Below the pieces are notes generated by a model. That model was not told where the DNA came from and did not search any database. It was given only the letters and a program-made list of their open reading frames with translations. From the NCBI GenBank assembly GCA_965539935.1, contig CBETVX010000036.1, positions 1 through 30,335 of the forward strand: DNA of 30,335 bases, in the 5' to 3' direction. Within the stretch, counting starts at the first letter, position 1, and the number at the start of each line of letters is the position of its first letter. Positions 1 through 7,919 of the stretch are shown here, piece by piece. The translations under genes were made by a program, and so were the position numbers. The stretch comes from CBETVX01 sp965539935 (GTDB taxonomy: Bacteria; Bacillota; Clostridia; Peptostreptococcales; Caminicellaceae).

Positions 1-703
1 TAAGAATATATATGGAGACTTTAAAAAAATTAATTTCCCACTTTATTATGTTTATTGCAAGAACATATGAAATGACTATACTAAGAACACCTAATCCACC
101 ACGAATCCACCTCATTTTAGGCATACTTTGTTCTTTTTTTATGGTGTTTAGGATTTCAATAAGTTTGCTTCTCTTTATTGTCCAATAATTTTTAAATCCC
201 AATATAAAAATAATAATTGAAAAAATCATTAGTAACGTACTTATTGCTTTAAAGGGTATATAAAATGGAATTTGAGTATTCAAAATCATGCATTTACTTA
301 GAATCATAAAAAAAAGTTTAGAAAATAATATACCAACAAAAATTCCTATGGCTACTGAAACTACTCCAAGAATTATACTTTCTATGGCAAATACCCAGCC
401 AACTTTGGAGCTTTCTATTCCCATAAGCATATAGATTCCTACTTCTTTATATCGTAATTTATAGAAGAAATTATTTGCATGGCTCATAAAATAAATAACC
501 GTAAAAAACAATATAATGCTACACAATTTACTAGCAGTCTGAGCATAAACATATTGTTCATTTAAAACACTCATATATGGATTATAATTAATAGATAAAA
601 AATTATAATAAATAGCTGTTGTAAATATAAGAACTGATAAATAGAATATATATAATTTAAAATTATTTTTAAATAACATCCATGCTATTTTAAAGGAGTT
701 CAT
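1..703 (-). CDS. BceB-type ABC transporter permease (FtsX-like), 3' part missing
   Basis: The reading frame starts at an ATG at 703 and stays open to the window edge, giving about 234 N-terminal residues; the rest lies beyond position 1. It begins MNSFKIAW and has hydrophobic segments near residues 18-38, 57-75 and 104-135. Between them is a cytoplasmic stretch with EVGIYMLMGIESSKV, which resembles the E-x-G-x-x-x-x-x-G coupling loop of FtsX/MacB-type permeases. The start overlaps the end of the ATPase gene by 14 bases, so the two are translationally coupled; AAAGGAG lies just downstream of this ATG and belongs to the reading frame, not to the ribosome site. Family knowledge: BceB permeases have ten membrane helices and a large outer domain, and act with BceA to remove or sense bacitracin-like and lantibiotic peptides bound to lipid II cycle intermediates. 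The diagnostic large outer domain is outside the window, so the call rests on the neighbours and the N-terminus. Confidence 0.85.
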   Translation of the reverse strand, partial: MNSFKIAWMLFKNNFKLYIFYLSVLIFTTAIYYNFLSINYNPYMSVLNEQYVYAQTASKLCSIILFFTVIYFMSHANNFFYKLRYKEVGIYMLMGIESSKVGWVFAIESIILGVVSVAIGIFVGILFSKLFFMILSKCMILNTQIPFYIPFKAISTLLMIFSIIIFILGFKNYWTIKRSKLIEILNTIKKEQSMPKMRWIRGGLGVLSIVISYVLAINIIKWEINFFKVSIYIL

Positions 704-1454
704 TGGAATTCCCCCCTAATATAGCAACCATATTTAAAATTTTTTCAAATAGTTCTTTAGAATTACCACCTGACTCTAGCTTACCGCTAATCATACCATC
801 TTTTAAGAATAAAACCCGGTCACAGTAACTTGCTGCAGACGCATCATGTGTAACCATTACTACTGTTGTGTCATATCGCATTTTTATATTCCTAAAGCAT
901 TCCAAAAGACTAGATGCAGATTTTGAATCCAATGCTCCCGTTGGTTCATCGGCAAATAAAATTTTGGGATTGTTAATGAGGGCACGACAGACAGCTGCTC
1001 TCTGTTTTTGTCCACCTGATAACTGGTAAGGATATTTATCTATTTGATTTTTTATTCCAAACATAGAAGTTAATTCATTTACTTTTTTCAAAATTAAATC
1101 TGCTTTAACATTATTAAGTGTAAGTGGTAGTGCAATATTATCTTTGATTGTCATATTATCCAGCAAATTAAAATCCTGAAATACAAAACCTACTGTATTT
1201 CTACGAAATCTAGCTTCTTCTTTTTCTGGAAGACTTTCTATTGCTTTATTATCGATTATCACTTTTCCCTTAGTAGGTTTATCTATTGAAGACATAATAT
1301 TGAGTAAAGTAGTCTTGCCTGAGCCAGAGGGACCCATAATTGCAACAAATTCACCAGAATAGATATCTAAATCCACTTGATGAAGTGCCCTGCAAATAGT
1401 ACCTTTATTGCCATACTGCTTAGTAACACCTCTTACTTTTATAATTGTATCCAT
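690..1454 (-). CDS. BceA-type ABC transporter ATP-binding protein
   Basis: A 254-residue ATPase of the MacB/BceA (FtsE-like) class. Walker A GPSGSGKT is at residues 41-48, the Q-loop at Q93, the signature LSGGQ at 145-149, and Walker B ILFADE at 165-170 followed by the PTGALD stretch typical of this class. The ATG at 1454 is preceded by AAGGAGGA at a good distance. It sits directly behind a regulator/kinase pair and overlaps the permease gene, the standard order of a Bce module. It should energise the permease for peptide-antibiotic resistance. Its promoter and probable response-regulator sites lie in the 164-base gap upstream. Lipoprotein-release and cell-division FtsE-type transporters share the same ATPase class; the kinase and regulator next door argue for Bce. 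Confidence 0.93.
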   Translation of the reverse strand: MDTIIKVRGVTKQYGNKGTICRALHQVDLDIYSGEFVAIMGPSGSGKTTLLNIMSSIDKPTKGKVIIDNKAIESLPEKEEARFRRNTVGFVFQDFNLLDNMTIKDNIALPLTLNNVKADLILKKVNELTSMFGIKNQIDKYPYQLSGGQKQRAAVCRALINNPKILFADEPTGALDSKSASSLLECFRNIKMRYDTTVVMVTHDASAASYCDRVLFLKDGMISGKLESGGNSKELFEKILNMVAILGGNSNELL

Positions 1455-1489
1455 AAAATGTCCTCCTTAAGTATTACCTTATGGATACT

Positions 1490-1563
1490 ATTATAAAACT
1501 TATTGCACTTCTATTCTATCGATTTAGGTGACATATAAAAGATTAATGTTACAATTTCGTCAC
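1490..1563 (-). promoter_or_regulatory. Promoter and candidate BceR-like sites for the ABC genes
   Basis: On the minus strand a perfect -10 (TATAAT, 1495-1490) precedes the ATPase gene. The -35 at the right distance is poor (TAGAAT), which fits a promoter that needs an activator. Upstream are two direct half-sites, GTGACG (1563-1558) and GTAACA (1552-1547), whose starts are 11 bases apart, and a third, inverted copy (plus-strand GTGACAT at 1528-1534). Direct repeats one helical turn apart are the usual binding mode of OmpR-family regulators. That the adjacent regulator binds here is inference. Confidence 0.5.
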
Positions 1564-1618
1564 TTTAATCTTTACAATCAGTAAATTAATAAATCTTTTC
1601 CACAAAATAAAGGAATAC

Positions 1619-2647
1619 TCAGCTTATTTGATGATTTATATAGTCTGATAGCTTATAAAAAGCCAATACGAACTCGGTATATACCCCTTTTTGGCTTTGA
1701 ACATTTATACCAATCCCTAATATATCTGCTACTTTTTTAGCATAATACATCCCCATACCTGTAGACTTAGTATTATCTCTTCCATTGCTTCCTGTAAATC
1801 CTTTATCGAATACTCGGTTAAGTTCTTCTTTACAAATACCAATTCCATTGTCTTTAATATGTAAGTAATATCCTTTATCATCTTCCCCATTGAATATCAT
1901 GATTTTACCATCCTGTCTTGTATATTTATAACTGTTGTTGAGTATTTGCGTGATAATATAGTGAATCCATTTTTTATCACTAATAAAACGATAGGGTTTT
2001 AAATCAACTTGTATACTGATTCCTTTACTCATAAAGAATTCTGAATTATCTTTAATAGCATCTTTTACCACTTTTTGAATATCAACATATTCAGATACAA
2101 TATCCTCACTATAATGATTTGCCCTAGCGATAGATAGAATTTGCTCTATTCTAAATTTTATTTGATTAATTTGAAATAATAATTTGTTTATTTTTTCATC
2201 CTCATTTTCAAATCTATTTATAACCATCTCACACACGGCTATATTAACTTTAAGGTCATGTACAGCTTGGGTTATATAATCTTTCAAATTATTCATCTTC
2301 TGCTGATAATTTTCTTCTTTCATTATAAACTCTTTATCTTTATGGTCCAGAAGTTGTCTCATAAGATTAATGCCTATCACATTAGATTTCTTTTTAAAAA
2401 TATAATTTACATCTTCTCCTTGAACCATCATTTTTTGTATTGTCTTATATGTATTTTTAATTTTTAAATAATGAAAAGAGCACCCTACTGTTATAATAAG
2501 TACTGCTAGTAAATCTAAATAAAAAATCTCCCCTATACTTTTATCTAGAGGAGTACTTGTAAATAAGATTAAGTTAATCACAATAAAGATACTAGCAAAG
2601 CTTAACATTAATTCCATGTGACCTTTTATATAAGTTTTGATTGTCAT
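1619..2647 (-). CDS. Intramembrane-sensing histidine kinase, BceS-like
   Basis: A 342-residue kinase with two membrane helices near residues 11-31 and 41-62 and only about ten residues between them, so it has no outer sensor domain. This is the architecture of intramembrane-sensing BceS-type kinases, which read the state of their ABC transporter. The phosphoacceptor box reads TQAVHDLKVNI, with H130 as the likely phosphorylated residue; HD replaces the commoner HE. The ATP-binding domain shows an N box (ILNNSYKYT), a G1 box (DNGIGI) and a G2 region (STGMGMYYAKK). The start codon overlaps the end of the regulator gene by four bases, indicating coupled translation. Family knowledge says it needs the BceAB transporter for signalling; that dependency is not visible in sequence. 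Confidence 0.92.
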   Translation of the reverse strand: MTIKTYIKGHMELMLSFASIFIVINLILFTSTPLDKSIGEIFYLDLLAVLIITVGCSFHYLKIKNTYKTIQKMMVQGEDVNYIFKKKSNVIGINLMRQLLDHKDKEFIMKEENYQQKMNNLKDYITQAVHDLKVNIAVCEMVINRFENEDEKINKLLFQINQIKFRIEQILSIARANHYSEDIVSEYVDIQKVVKDAIKDNSEFFMSKGISIQVDLKPYRFISDKKWIHYIITQILNNSYKYTRQDGKIMIFNGEDDKGYYLHIKDNGIGICKEELNRVFDKGFTGSNGRDNTKSTGMGMYYAKKVADILGIGINVQSQKGVYTEFVLAFYKLSDYINHQIS

Positions 2648-3333
2648 AATATAATATACCCCATTCCTTTTTTCGTTGTTATAAAATTTCTAAGCCCAAG
2701 TTCCTCTAGTTTCATACGCACACGATTTACATTTACTGTGAGGGTATTCTCATTTACATATACTTCATTATCCCAAAGACTCCTCATTAGAGATTGTCTA
2801 CTAACAACTTTCCCTTGATTTTCAATAAGGATTTTCAAAATTTTGAACTCATTTTTCGTCAGCTCAATTTTTTTATCCTTATATGTTACAAATGTATCCT
2901 CTAAATTTAAAATAACACCTCTACACCCTATAGTTTTAGAACTATATGAAGCATATTCATAGGTTCTTCGTATAACAGCCTGAAGCTTAGCAATTAAGAC
3001 TCCATTATTAAAAGGCTTCTGGATATAGTCATCTCCACCGTTATTCATTCCCATGATGATATCCATATTGCTATTTCTTGAAGAAAGATAAATGATAGGA
3101 ACACTAGATATTTTTCTTATTTCCTTACACCAATAAAATCCATCAAAATAAGGAATATTTATATCCATTAAAACAACATGGGGTTGATTCCTTAAAAACT
3201 CATCTAATATACTATCAAATTTGTTTACAGTGACCGTTTCAAATCCCCATTTATTTAACAAACTTATAATTTCTTCTTGTAACATTTTATCATCCTCTAC
3301 AAGGAATATTCGATATGACCCTAATTGCCCCAT
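2644..3333 (-). CDS. OmpR-family response regulator, BceR-like
   Basis: A 229-residue response regulator. The receiver domain (about residues 7-118) has the acidic pair ED at 13-14 (EDDKM), the phosphoacceptor D57 in LMDINIP, and the conserved K106 in IQKPF. A winged-helix DNA-binding domain follows (about 130-229) with the LTKNEFKIL and NTLTVNVNRVRMKLEE stretches of the OmpR/PhoB class. It is first in the minus-strand kinase/transporter cluster and overlaps the kinase by four bases. It probably activates the ABC genes through the direct repeats at 1547-1563. A ribosome site (GGGGGATACAAG) precedes the ATG. Confidence 0.93.
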   Translation of the reverse strand: MGQLGSYRIFLVEDDKMLQEEIISLLNKWGFETVTVNKFDSILDEFLRNQPHVVLMDINIPYFDGFYWCKEIRKISSVPIIYLSSRNSNMDIIMGMNNGGDDYIQKPFNNGVLIAKLQAVIRRTYEYASYSSKTIGCRGVILNLEDTFVTYKDKKIELTKNEFKILKILIENQGKVVSRQSLMRSLWDNEVYVNENTLTVNVNRVRMKLEELGLRNFITTKKGMGYIIL

Positions 3334-3373
3334 CTTGTATCCCCCTCTTTATAGTAACATTCTTTCCAAACAA

Positions 3374-3402
3374 ATTATAACACATATCTATCAATAGTTT
3401 AA
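3374..3402 (-). promoter_or_regulatory. Promoter of the response regulator/kinase operon
   Basis: On the minus strand, TTAAAC (3402-3397) and TATAAT (3379-3374) are separated by 17 bases, a good housekeeping promoter 41 bases before the regulator start codon. Just upstream of the -35 is an imperfect palindrome (3413-3426), described separately. Confidence 0.6.
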
Positions 3403-3412
3403 TCAGGTAAAC

Positions 3413-3426
3413 TCACTGGTCAGTTA
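3413..3426. promoter_or_regulatory. Imperfect palindrome, possible TetR-type operator
   Basis: The minus-strand sequence TAACTGACCAGTGA is an imperfect palindrome (5 of 7 pairs match) just upstream of the regulator promoter. It agrees at 11 of 14 positions with TAACTGGCCAATTA at 26826-26813, in the leader of the flavin reductase gene. Shape and length suit a TetR-family operator. No TetR gene is in the window, so this is weak. Confidence 0.25.
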
Positions 3427-3533
3427 GGACTAAATACTAAAAAGCTATGACAATGATATTTGAATATTTTAGAAATTATTCCTTAAAATTTAAAAATCTA
3501 CTAATATAAAAAATAATAGATATTTTCTAAAAA

Positions 3534-3574
3534 AAGACTGTTGAAATCTCTTCTCTCAACAGTCTATAAAATAC
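3534..3574 (-). terminator. Terminator of the yitT gene
   Basis: The minus-strand RNA reads AGACTGTTGA, a loop of about 14 bases, TCAACAGTCT and then seven U residues: a standard intrinsic terminator 40 bases past the yitT stop. The same element, with a damaged stem, lies beside the yitT relic near 19557. Confidence 0.85.
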
Positions 3575-3614
3575 AAATTATTAATTATAAGCCAATATAA
3601 GGGCTATTCTATAT

Positions 3615-4478
3615 CTAATTTACTTCTCTGAATCCTTCTCCAAGGACTTCATGAACAGTTGATACCATTATAAATGCTTTATTATCAATAGAATATACTA
3701 TTTCCTTTAATTTTGATACTTGTGCTCTATTCACAACACAAAGTAATACATCCTTATCCTTTCCTGTATACATACCCTTACCCTTTAATCCTGTTACCCC
3801 TCTATCCAGCTTTTTTATTATTTCTTCGCTTATTTCCTGTGGATAATCAGTAATAATCTGAAAGGCCTTTGCATAATTTAAACCTTCTACAATAAAATCA
3901 GCCACCTTAACAATCACATAAAGTGATATCACTGAATATAAAGATGTTTCAACTTGTCTGTTAACTATACCTGCCGCAGCAACAATAATTAAATCAAGGA
4001 CCATCATAAGCTTTGCCGTGCTGATTCCTGGTATATATTTGTTAATAATTGCTCCTGCAAGGTCTGTACCACCAGTTGTTCCACCACTTTTAAAGACAAA
4101 TCCTATTCCTACTCCCATAAGAACTCCACCGTAAATTGATGCCAAAAGTAAATCTTCAGTAGCATTTATATTATCTCCTAAAAAGATTATCATTAGTCTT
4201 ATAAATAATGAAAGCATTAAAGTTCCATAGGCTGTTTTAACTCCAAATGCTTTTCCTAATACCATTATTCCAATAATAAATAGAGGAATGTTTATTACAA
4301 GGTTTGTGACATCTATTGGTATTCCTGTAATCCTTTCAATTACTATGGCTAGACCTGTTACTCCACCAGGGGCTATTGTATTAGGTTCTAAGAACAATAA
4401 CAAACTAGCTGCCATGAATAAGGTTCCAAAGGTTATCCCTAAGTAATCTGAGAGCACCTTATATTTTCTAATTTTCAT
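3615..4478 (-). CDS. yitT: YitT family membrane protein
   Basis: A 287-residue protein with five or six hydrophobic helices over about residues 10-200 (DUF161/YitT_membrane) and a soluble C-terminal DUF2179 domain over about 205-285. The family-typical loop PNTIAPGGVTGLAI (about 32-45) and the glycine-rich GGTTGGTDLAGAIINKY (about 132-148) are both present. Function is not firmly established for the family; transport or membrane-associated sensing has been proposed, and the soluble domain may bind a small ligand. It is a single-gene transcription unit with its own promoter (4527-4554) and terminator. A decayed partial copy lies at 19645-20235, where 77 of 85 compared residues are identical, so this gene was duplicated within the genome. 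Confidence 0.93.
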   Translation of the reverse strand: MKIRKYKVLSDYLGITFGTLFMAASLLLFLEPNTIAPGGVTGLAIVIERITGIPIDVTNLVINIPLFIIGIMVLGKAFGVKTAYGTLMLSLFIRLMIIFLGDNINATEDLLLASIYGGVLMGVGIGFVFKSGGTTGGTDLAGAIINKYIPGISTAKLMMVLDLIIVAAAGIVNRQVETSLYSVISLYVIVKVADFIVEGLNYAKAFQIITDYPQEISEEIIKKLDRGVTGLKGKGMYTGKDKDVLLCVVNRAQVSKLKEIVYSIDNKAFIMVSTVHEVLGEGFREVN

Positions 4479-4526
4479 AACTTATCACCCCCATTGTTTA
4501 TAATAGTGTATCTTAGTACAAATGGA

Positions 4527-4554
4527 ATTATAACATAGTTATAATAATATTCAA
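4527..4554 (-). promoter_or_regulatory. Promoter of yitT
   Basis: On the minus strand, TTGAAT (4554-4549) and TATAAT (4532-4527) are 16 bases apart, about 50 bases before the yitT ATG. A GGGGGTGAT ribosome site follows close to the start. Confidence 0.65.
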
Positions 4555-4606
4555 TATAAATTTAAGAAATTATGCCTAAATCAACTTACTTTATAGTTAA
4601 AGATTT

Positions 4607-4653
4607 AAAAAAATAACCACCAATTAATTGGAAGAACCAGCTTAATAGGTGGT
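4607..4653 (-). terminator. Terminator-like hairpin behind the dihydropyrimidinase scrap
   Basis: ACCACC (4616-4621) pairs with GGTGGT (4648-4653), with further short pairing inside. On the minus strand the stem is followed by seven T residues. It is placed as the terminator of the former minus-strand gene whose scrap ends at 4753. Confidence 0.55.
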
Positions 4654-4752
4654 ATTCTTAATATGAAAAACCATATTTCAAAATATAATCTAACCCAAAC
4701 AGGATTTTATTAAATTGAGAATCCTCTAGAATTTACATACTAATTTTATCAT

Positions 4753-4905
4753 TTAAGACCTTCTAATTATTTCCCCAAATCCTCTATAATCTTTATTTAC
4801 AATACCATTTTCCATAACTATATTTCCTTTGCTAATAGTATAAATAGGTGTTCCTTGATAATCCATTCCATCAAATAGTTTTGCTGTTTCTTTTGTAATT
4901 ATTAT
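4753..4905 (-). pseudogene. C-terminal scrap of a dihydropyrimidinase/hydantoinase-like amidohydrolase
   Basis: An open minus-strand stretch of 50 codons ends in TAA at 4755-4753 and is closed upstream by an in-frame TAA at 4908-4906. It reads ITKETAKLFDGMDYQG, then TPIYTISKGNIVMENG, and ends GFGEIIRRS. This order (Glu/Thr stretch, FxGM, xGxP, a hydrophobic strand with RG/KG, a V-x-x-G turn, GxGxxxxR at the end) matches the C-terminal segment of D-hydantoinases/dihydropyrimidinases as I remember them. The catalytic metal-binding part is absent and the codons upstream do not continue the match. The 4906-5040 stretch holds only a 37-codon open frame without recognisable features. Confidence 0.5.
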
Positions 4906-5033
4906 TTACCCCAAGTTATCCTTGTATAAGGTTAGGTTTTTTAAATGAAAAATCAGATGGAGAATTTCTATTCCTTAAAACAATCCTACCTTCACTCTTT
5001 ATATGATAGAATATACTTAATTTTATCATAACA

Positions 5034-5067
5034 TTAATTAAAAAAATTCCCCAAACTTTGTTTGGGG
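5034..5067 (-). terminator. Terminator behind the DUF1566 relic
   Basis: CCCCAAAC (5049-5056) and GTTTGGGG (5060-5067) form an 8-bp stem with a 3-base loop. On the minus strand it is followed by a run of seven T residues. It terminates the 8702-5104 minus-strand operon. Confidence 0.88.
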
Positions 5068-5103
5068 ATAACTTTATAAATACTTATACCATTTTTTAAG
5101 ACT

Positions 5104-5622
5104 TTAATCCGCATCTCTAACTAATCTAACCATATTATATGCCCGTTGTTCATCACCCTGTGGTGCATTTTCATCTGGTGCTGGATAATTATCTCTATCT
5201 CCTGTTTTAGGATCGCTTTTTTGTGAACCTGAACCATGAGCATCTACCATTTGGCCATCCATAAGCTCCATACCATTACCAAATTCCACATACCTTGTCT
5301 GTTATAGTTCCCATCACCATTATCTGTATAACTAGGCTGATTACCTTCATAAGTTGCATCTTGTCCGTAGAATTCTTCTCCTTTTCCATAGGGTCATTAT
5401 TGAGTCCTTTGAATAGAATGTTGTCTGATTAGTATAAACAATAGGATAACCACCTTTCGCTGGTGTATAACCTACATTCTTTAAAAGAGTCTCTTCTATT
5501 TCATTGGCCTCTTCTACACTTAGCATTTCCACATCACTATTAATAGGTTCCTTTGGATTATTTAGACCTAGCCCTTTATCAATAAGACTTTCAATGGAGG
5601 AATAATTCAAGTCTGATGCCAT
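5104..5622 (-). pseudogene. Frameshifted, internally deleted DUF1566 (Lcl C-terminal) protein gene
   Basis: Three pieces of one protein are readable on the minus strand. The N-terminal piece (5622 to about 5395) contains NVGYTPAKGGYPIVYTNQTT and then YSKDSIMT. The middle piece, in another frame (about 5390-5290), reads YGKGEEFYGQDATYEG and then PSYTDNGDGNYN. The C-terminal piece (5289-5104, back in the first frame) contains GQMVDAHGSGSQKSDPKTGD and ends with YNMVRLVRDAD. The S-Y-T-D-N-G-D-G motif, the D-x-H-G-x-G-x-Q-x-S-D-P-K-x-G-D motif and the final N-x-V-R-L-V-R-D are hallmarks of DUF1566 proteins. The central part of the domain, usually more than 100 residues, is missing. No signal peptide is present, so the start is probably lost too. 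It begins 7 bases after the DUF3160 stop. Confidence 0.7.
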
Positions 5623-5629
5623 TATTTAC

Positions 5630-7918
5630 TTATTCTATTTTATACTCTATTGGAGTTATATCCACTCGATTTTTATCAAAGGATTTAAAAGTCCTAATCC
5701 AATCAGGCTGTAGTGACAAATCTTTCATTAACTTATCAGGATTTATTGTTTCATATTCCCAATCATATTCTTTTATTATTTCTATCCCAAGTTTCTCATG
5801 CCATTCTCTATTTGTCAAAGGTTTACCACTTAAAAACTCATAATAGCTATATGTTGCTCCCCTAGCTAAATAAACCCTTCCTTGGTCATATAAAGCAACA
5901 TATATTTCATTTGGTAATCCTGTACCAACCTCTAAAAATGATCCTATATCTGCTATACCTGCTACATCTGATATAACAGCTGAAGATAATGACCTCTGAT
6001 GTTCTTCAGATAATAATATATCTATACGTTCAAGGTCACCACCTATAAACCTCAGAGAACTGTTTTCACTATCTGTAAGAGGTATATTCTCCAGCTCCTT
6101 TATAGAACAATCCCTAAGTAGTATGTATATTTCTTCTAGATTTTTTAGTGCAAGTTTCCCTCTCTCAGATAATAGTCCTCTTTTTTCAAGATTTGCCTTT
6201 GAATACCTTACTAACCACAACAATTTATCATATACCTCAACGGCTGGTTCAACATAGTTAGGATACTTACCCTTAGGTTCTTCTCCCCCACCCATTTCTG
6301 CCACGGGCTGCTTTGCATATAAGACTGTATCATGTTTAAGCTCTGCATAGCTTCCTAAGCCAGTTTGAAGGTTTTTATCATACCATGCTTGATTTTTCAT
6401 AAATAATGGCAATCCATCAACTTCCCCTTTATTTGCCCATATTGATTTTAAAACCCAAAGACTGCCATTATAAAGATTTTCTTTCCAATCTTCTTCCTTT
6501 AAATCTGCAACTTTATCCTTTAGCTTTTTAAGCTCTTCACTATACTTTTCTGGCTCTAGATTATTTAAATAACCATCCTTAACTAAAACTTCAGCTCTTT
6601 CATTTCCAAAGGCAGCTGCCACATCTAAACCTGTTGGTATAGGTCTTGTTATTGGAAACATAAGCTCCTGCATAATATTTCCATCTAAAGTATATCTTTG
6701 ACCCATAAATCTAAATTGTTTTTCAGTAGGTGTATCGACCCAACCTGTAATTAATCTATATTGAATCTGTGGCTCTGGAAGTTTTTCTATTTCTTCAATT
6801 AATTTATCTTTATAGACTTCATCCTTAAAATCTTCAGGTCTAACCTCATCACCATATACATTAATAATCAGGTCTTTTAAGTCTAAAATTGTAATATCGT
6901 CCGATTGTCCTACAAATAAATTAGTTGGTTCATAGATTTTATCCCAAAGAGCTATGTCGTCTATACCATCCTTTTCCAAGAAAGAAATATATGTTATTAA
7001 CAAAGCCTTAGTAATTGATTCATAATTATAACCATTATTATCCTTAAAGGGATATCCAATTAATCCATACCACATCATAGTTTTAAAATATTTCTCTAAC
7101 TCTTCATCTCCATCATAATGTCCTCTAGGAATAAATTGCTCATAATTTATATCAAAGCCAAACAAAGGTGATTTTGCATAGCCTTGAGCCTTGCTTATTT
7201 CATCTATTTCCTTCTCTGCAACCTTCTTTAGCTTATCTGGAATATCTCCATATGTATCATTTATAAGCTTATTTGCCACTGAGAAATATATGATTATATC
7301 TTCTAATTCCCCCTTTACAACTGCATTTGAATCTTGGTCATATAAAATTTTAGATTTTTGCAACATATTTTTACTTAATTCCTTTAGGGCCTCTGTTAGC
7401 TTTTCCCTTTCTATTTGTTTAAATGTTTCATTAAAGAATTTATGATATATATGAAGGGCAGTATCTACAGTAATAAAGCTGGGGATATTTAGATATTCAT
7501 TGGCTTCATATATACTATACATTTTCATATACTGACTTGCCCTATCAGGATTAGGCTCAAGAACTATAAAGCCATTTTCTTTCAGTTTGTCAATTTGTTC
7601 ATCGGTAAAACCCTCAAATCTATCAATATTATCAATATTACTTAAATTTCCTTTAACTTCATAGTTTGGTACATTAGGAGTATAGGTCTTTGGATTAAAG
7701 CTTACCTCTACATTTTCATAATCTTCTATTTCCTTCCATACCAATGTAAGATCCTCTTCTTCTATATCATCTTTGGATACCTCCATGGTTTCATCTTTAA
7801 TTTCAACCTCGTCATTTTCATCACCTTGTTTGTCAATATCCCCTATCTCTAAAGGCCTATTACATCCAGTCAGTAATATCAAAACACATAATATTAGAGA
7901 AACAAGCCTTTTATACAT
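5630..7918 (-). CDS. DUF3160 family lipoprotein
   Basis: A 762-residue protein with a lipoprotein signal peptide: a hydrophobic stretch and the lipobox LLTGC with Cys19. After an acidic linker (about residues 24-60) a large soluble domain runs to the end, matching the DUF3160 family in length and in stretches such as VDTALHIYHKFFNETF and MGQRYTLDGNIMQEL. It should be anchored on the outer face of the membrane. The function of the family is unknown to me; an extracellular enzyme or binding role is only a guess. It starts one base after the stop of the FG-GAP-like gene and is followed within 7 bases by the DUF1566 relic, so the three formed one operon. Confidence 0.85.
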   Translation of the reverse strand: MYKRLVSLILCVLILLTGCNRPLEIGDIDKQGDENDEVEIKDETMEVSKDDIEEEDLTLVWKEIEDYENVEVSFNPKTYTPNVPNYEVKGNLSNIDNIDRFEGFTDEQIDKLKENGFIVLEPNPDRASQYMKMYSIYEANEYLNIPSFITVDTALHIYHKFFNETFKQIEREKLTEALKELSKNMLQKSKILYDQDSNAVVKGELEDIIIYFSVANKLINDTYGDIPDKLKKVAEKEIDEISKAQGYAKSPLFGFDINYEQFIPRGHYDGDEELEKYFKTMMWYGLIGYPFKDNNGYNYESITKALLITYISFLEKDGIDDIALWDKIYEPTNLFVGQSDDITILDLKDLIINVYGDEVRPEDFKDEVYKDKLIEEIEKLPEPQIQYRLITGWVDTPTEKQFRFMGQRYTLDGNIMQELMFPITRPIPTGLDVAAAFGNERAEVLVKDGYLNNLEPEKYSEELKKLKDKVADLKEEDWKENLYNGSLWVLKSIWANKGEVDGLPLFMKNQAWYDKNLQTGLGSYAELKHDTVLYAKQPVAEMGGGEEPKGKYPNYVEPAVEVYDKLLWLVRYSKANLEKRGLLSERGKLALKNLEEIYILLRDCSIKELENIPLTDSENSSLRFIGGDLERIDILLSEEHQRSLSSAVISDVAGIADIGSFLEVGTGLPNEIYVALYDQGRVYLARGATYSYYEFLSGKPLTNREWHEKLGIEIIKEYDWEYETINPDKLMKDLSLQPDWIRTFKSFDKNRVDITPIEYKIE

Positions 7919-7919
7919 A

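Noticed and set aside
4929..5042. Minus-strand 37-codon frame (MIKLSIFYHIKSEG...)
   Set aside because: It lies between two terminators with no ribosome site or promoter and no match I can support.
5347..5622. Treating the 91-codon frame as a separate small protein
   Set aside because: Its C-terminal 15 residues are frameshift nonsense; continuing in the next frame restores the DUF1566 motifs, so it is part of a broken gene.
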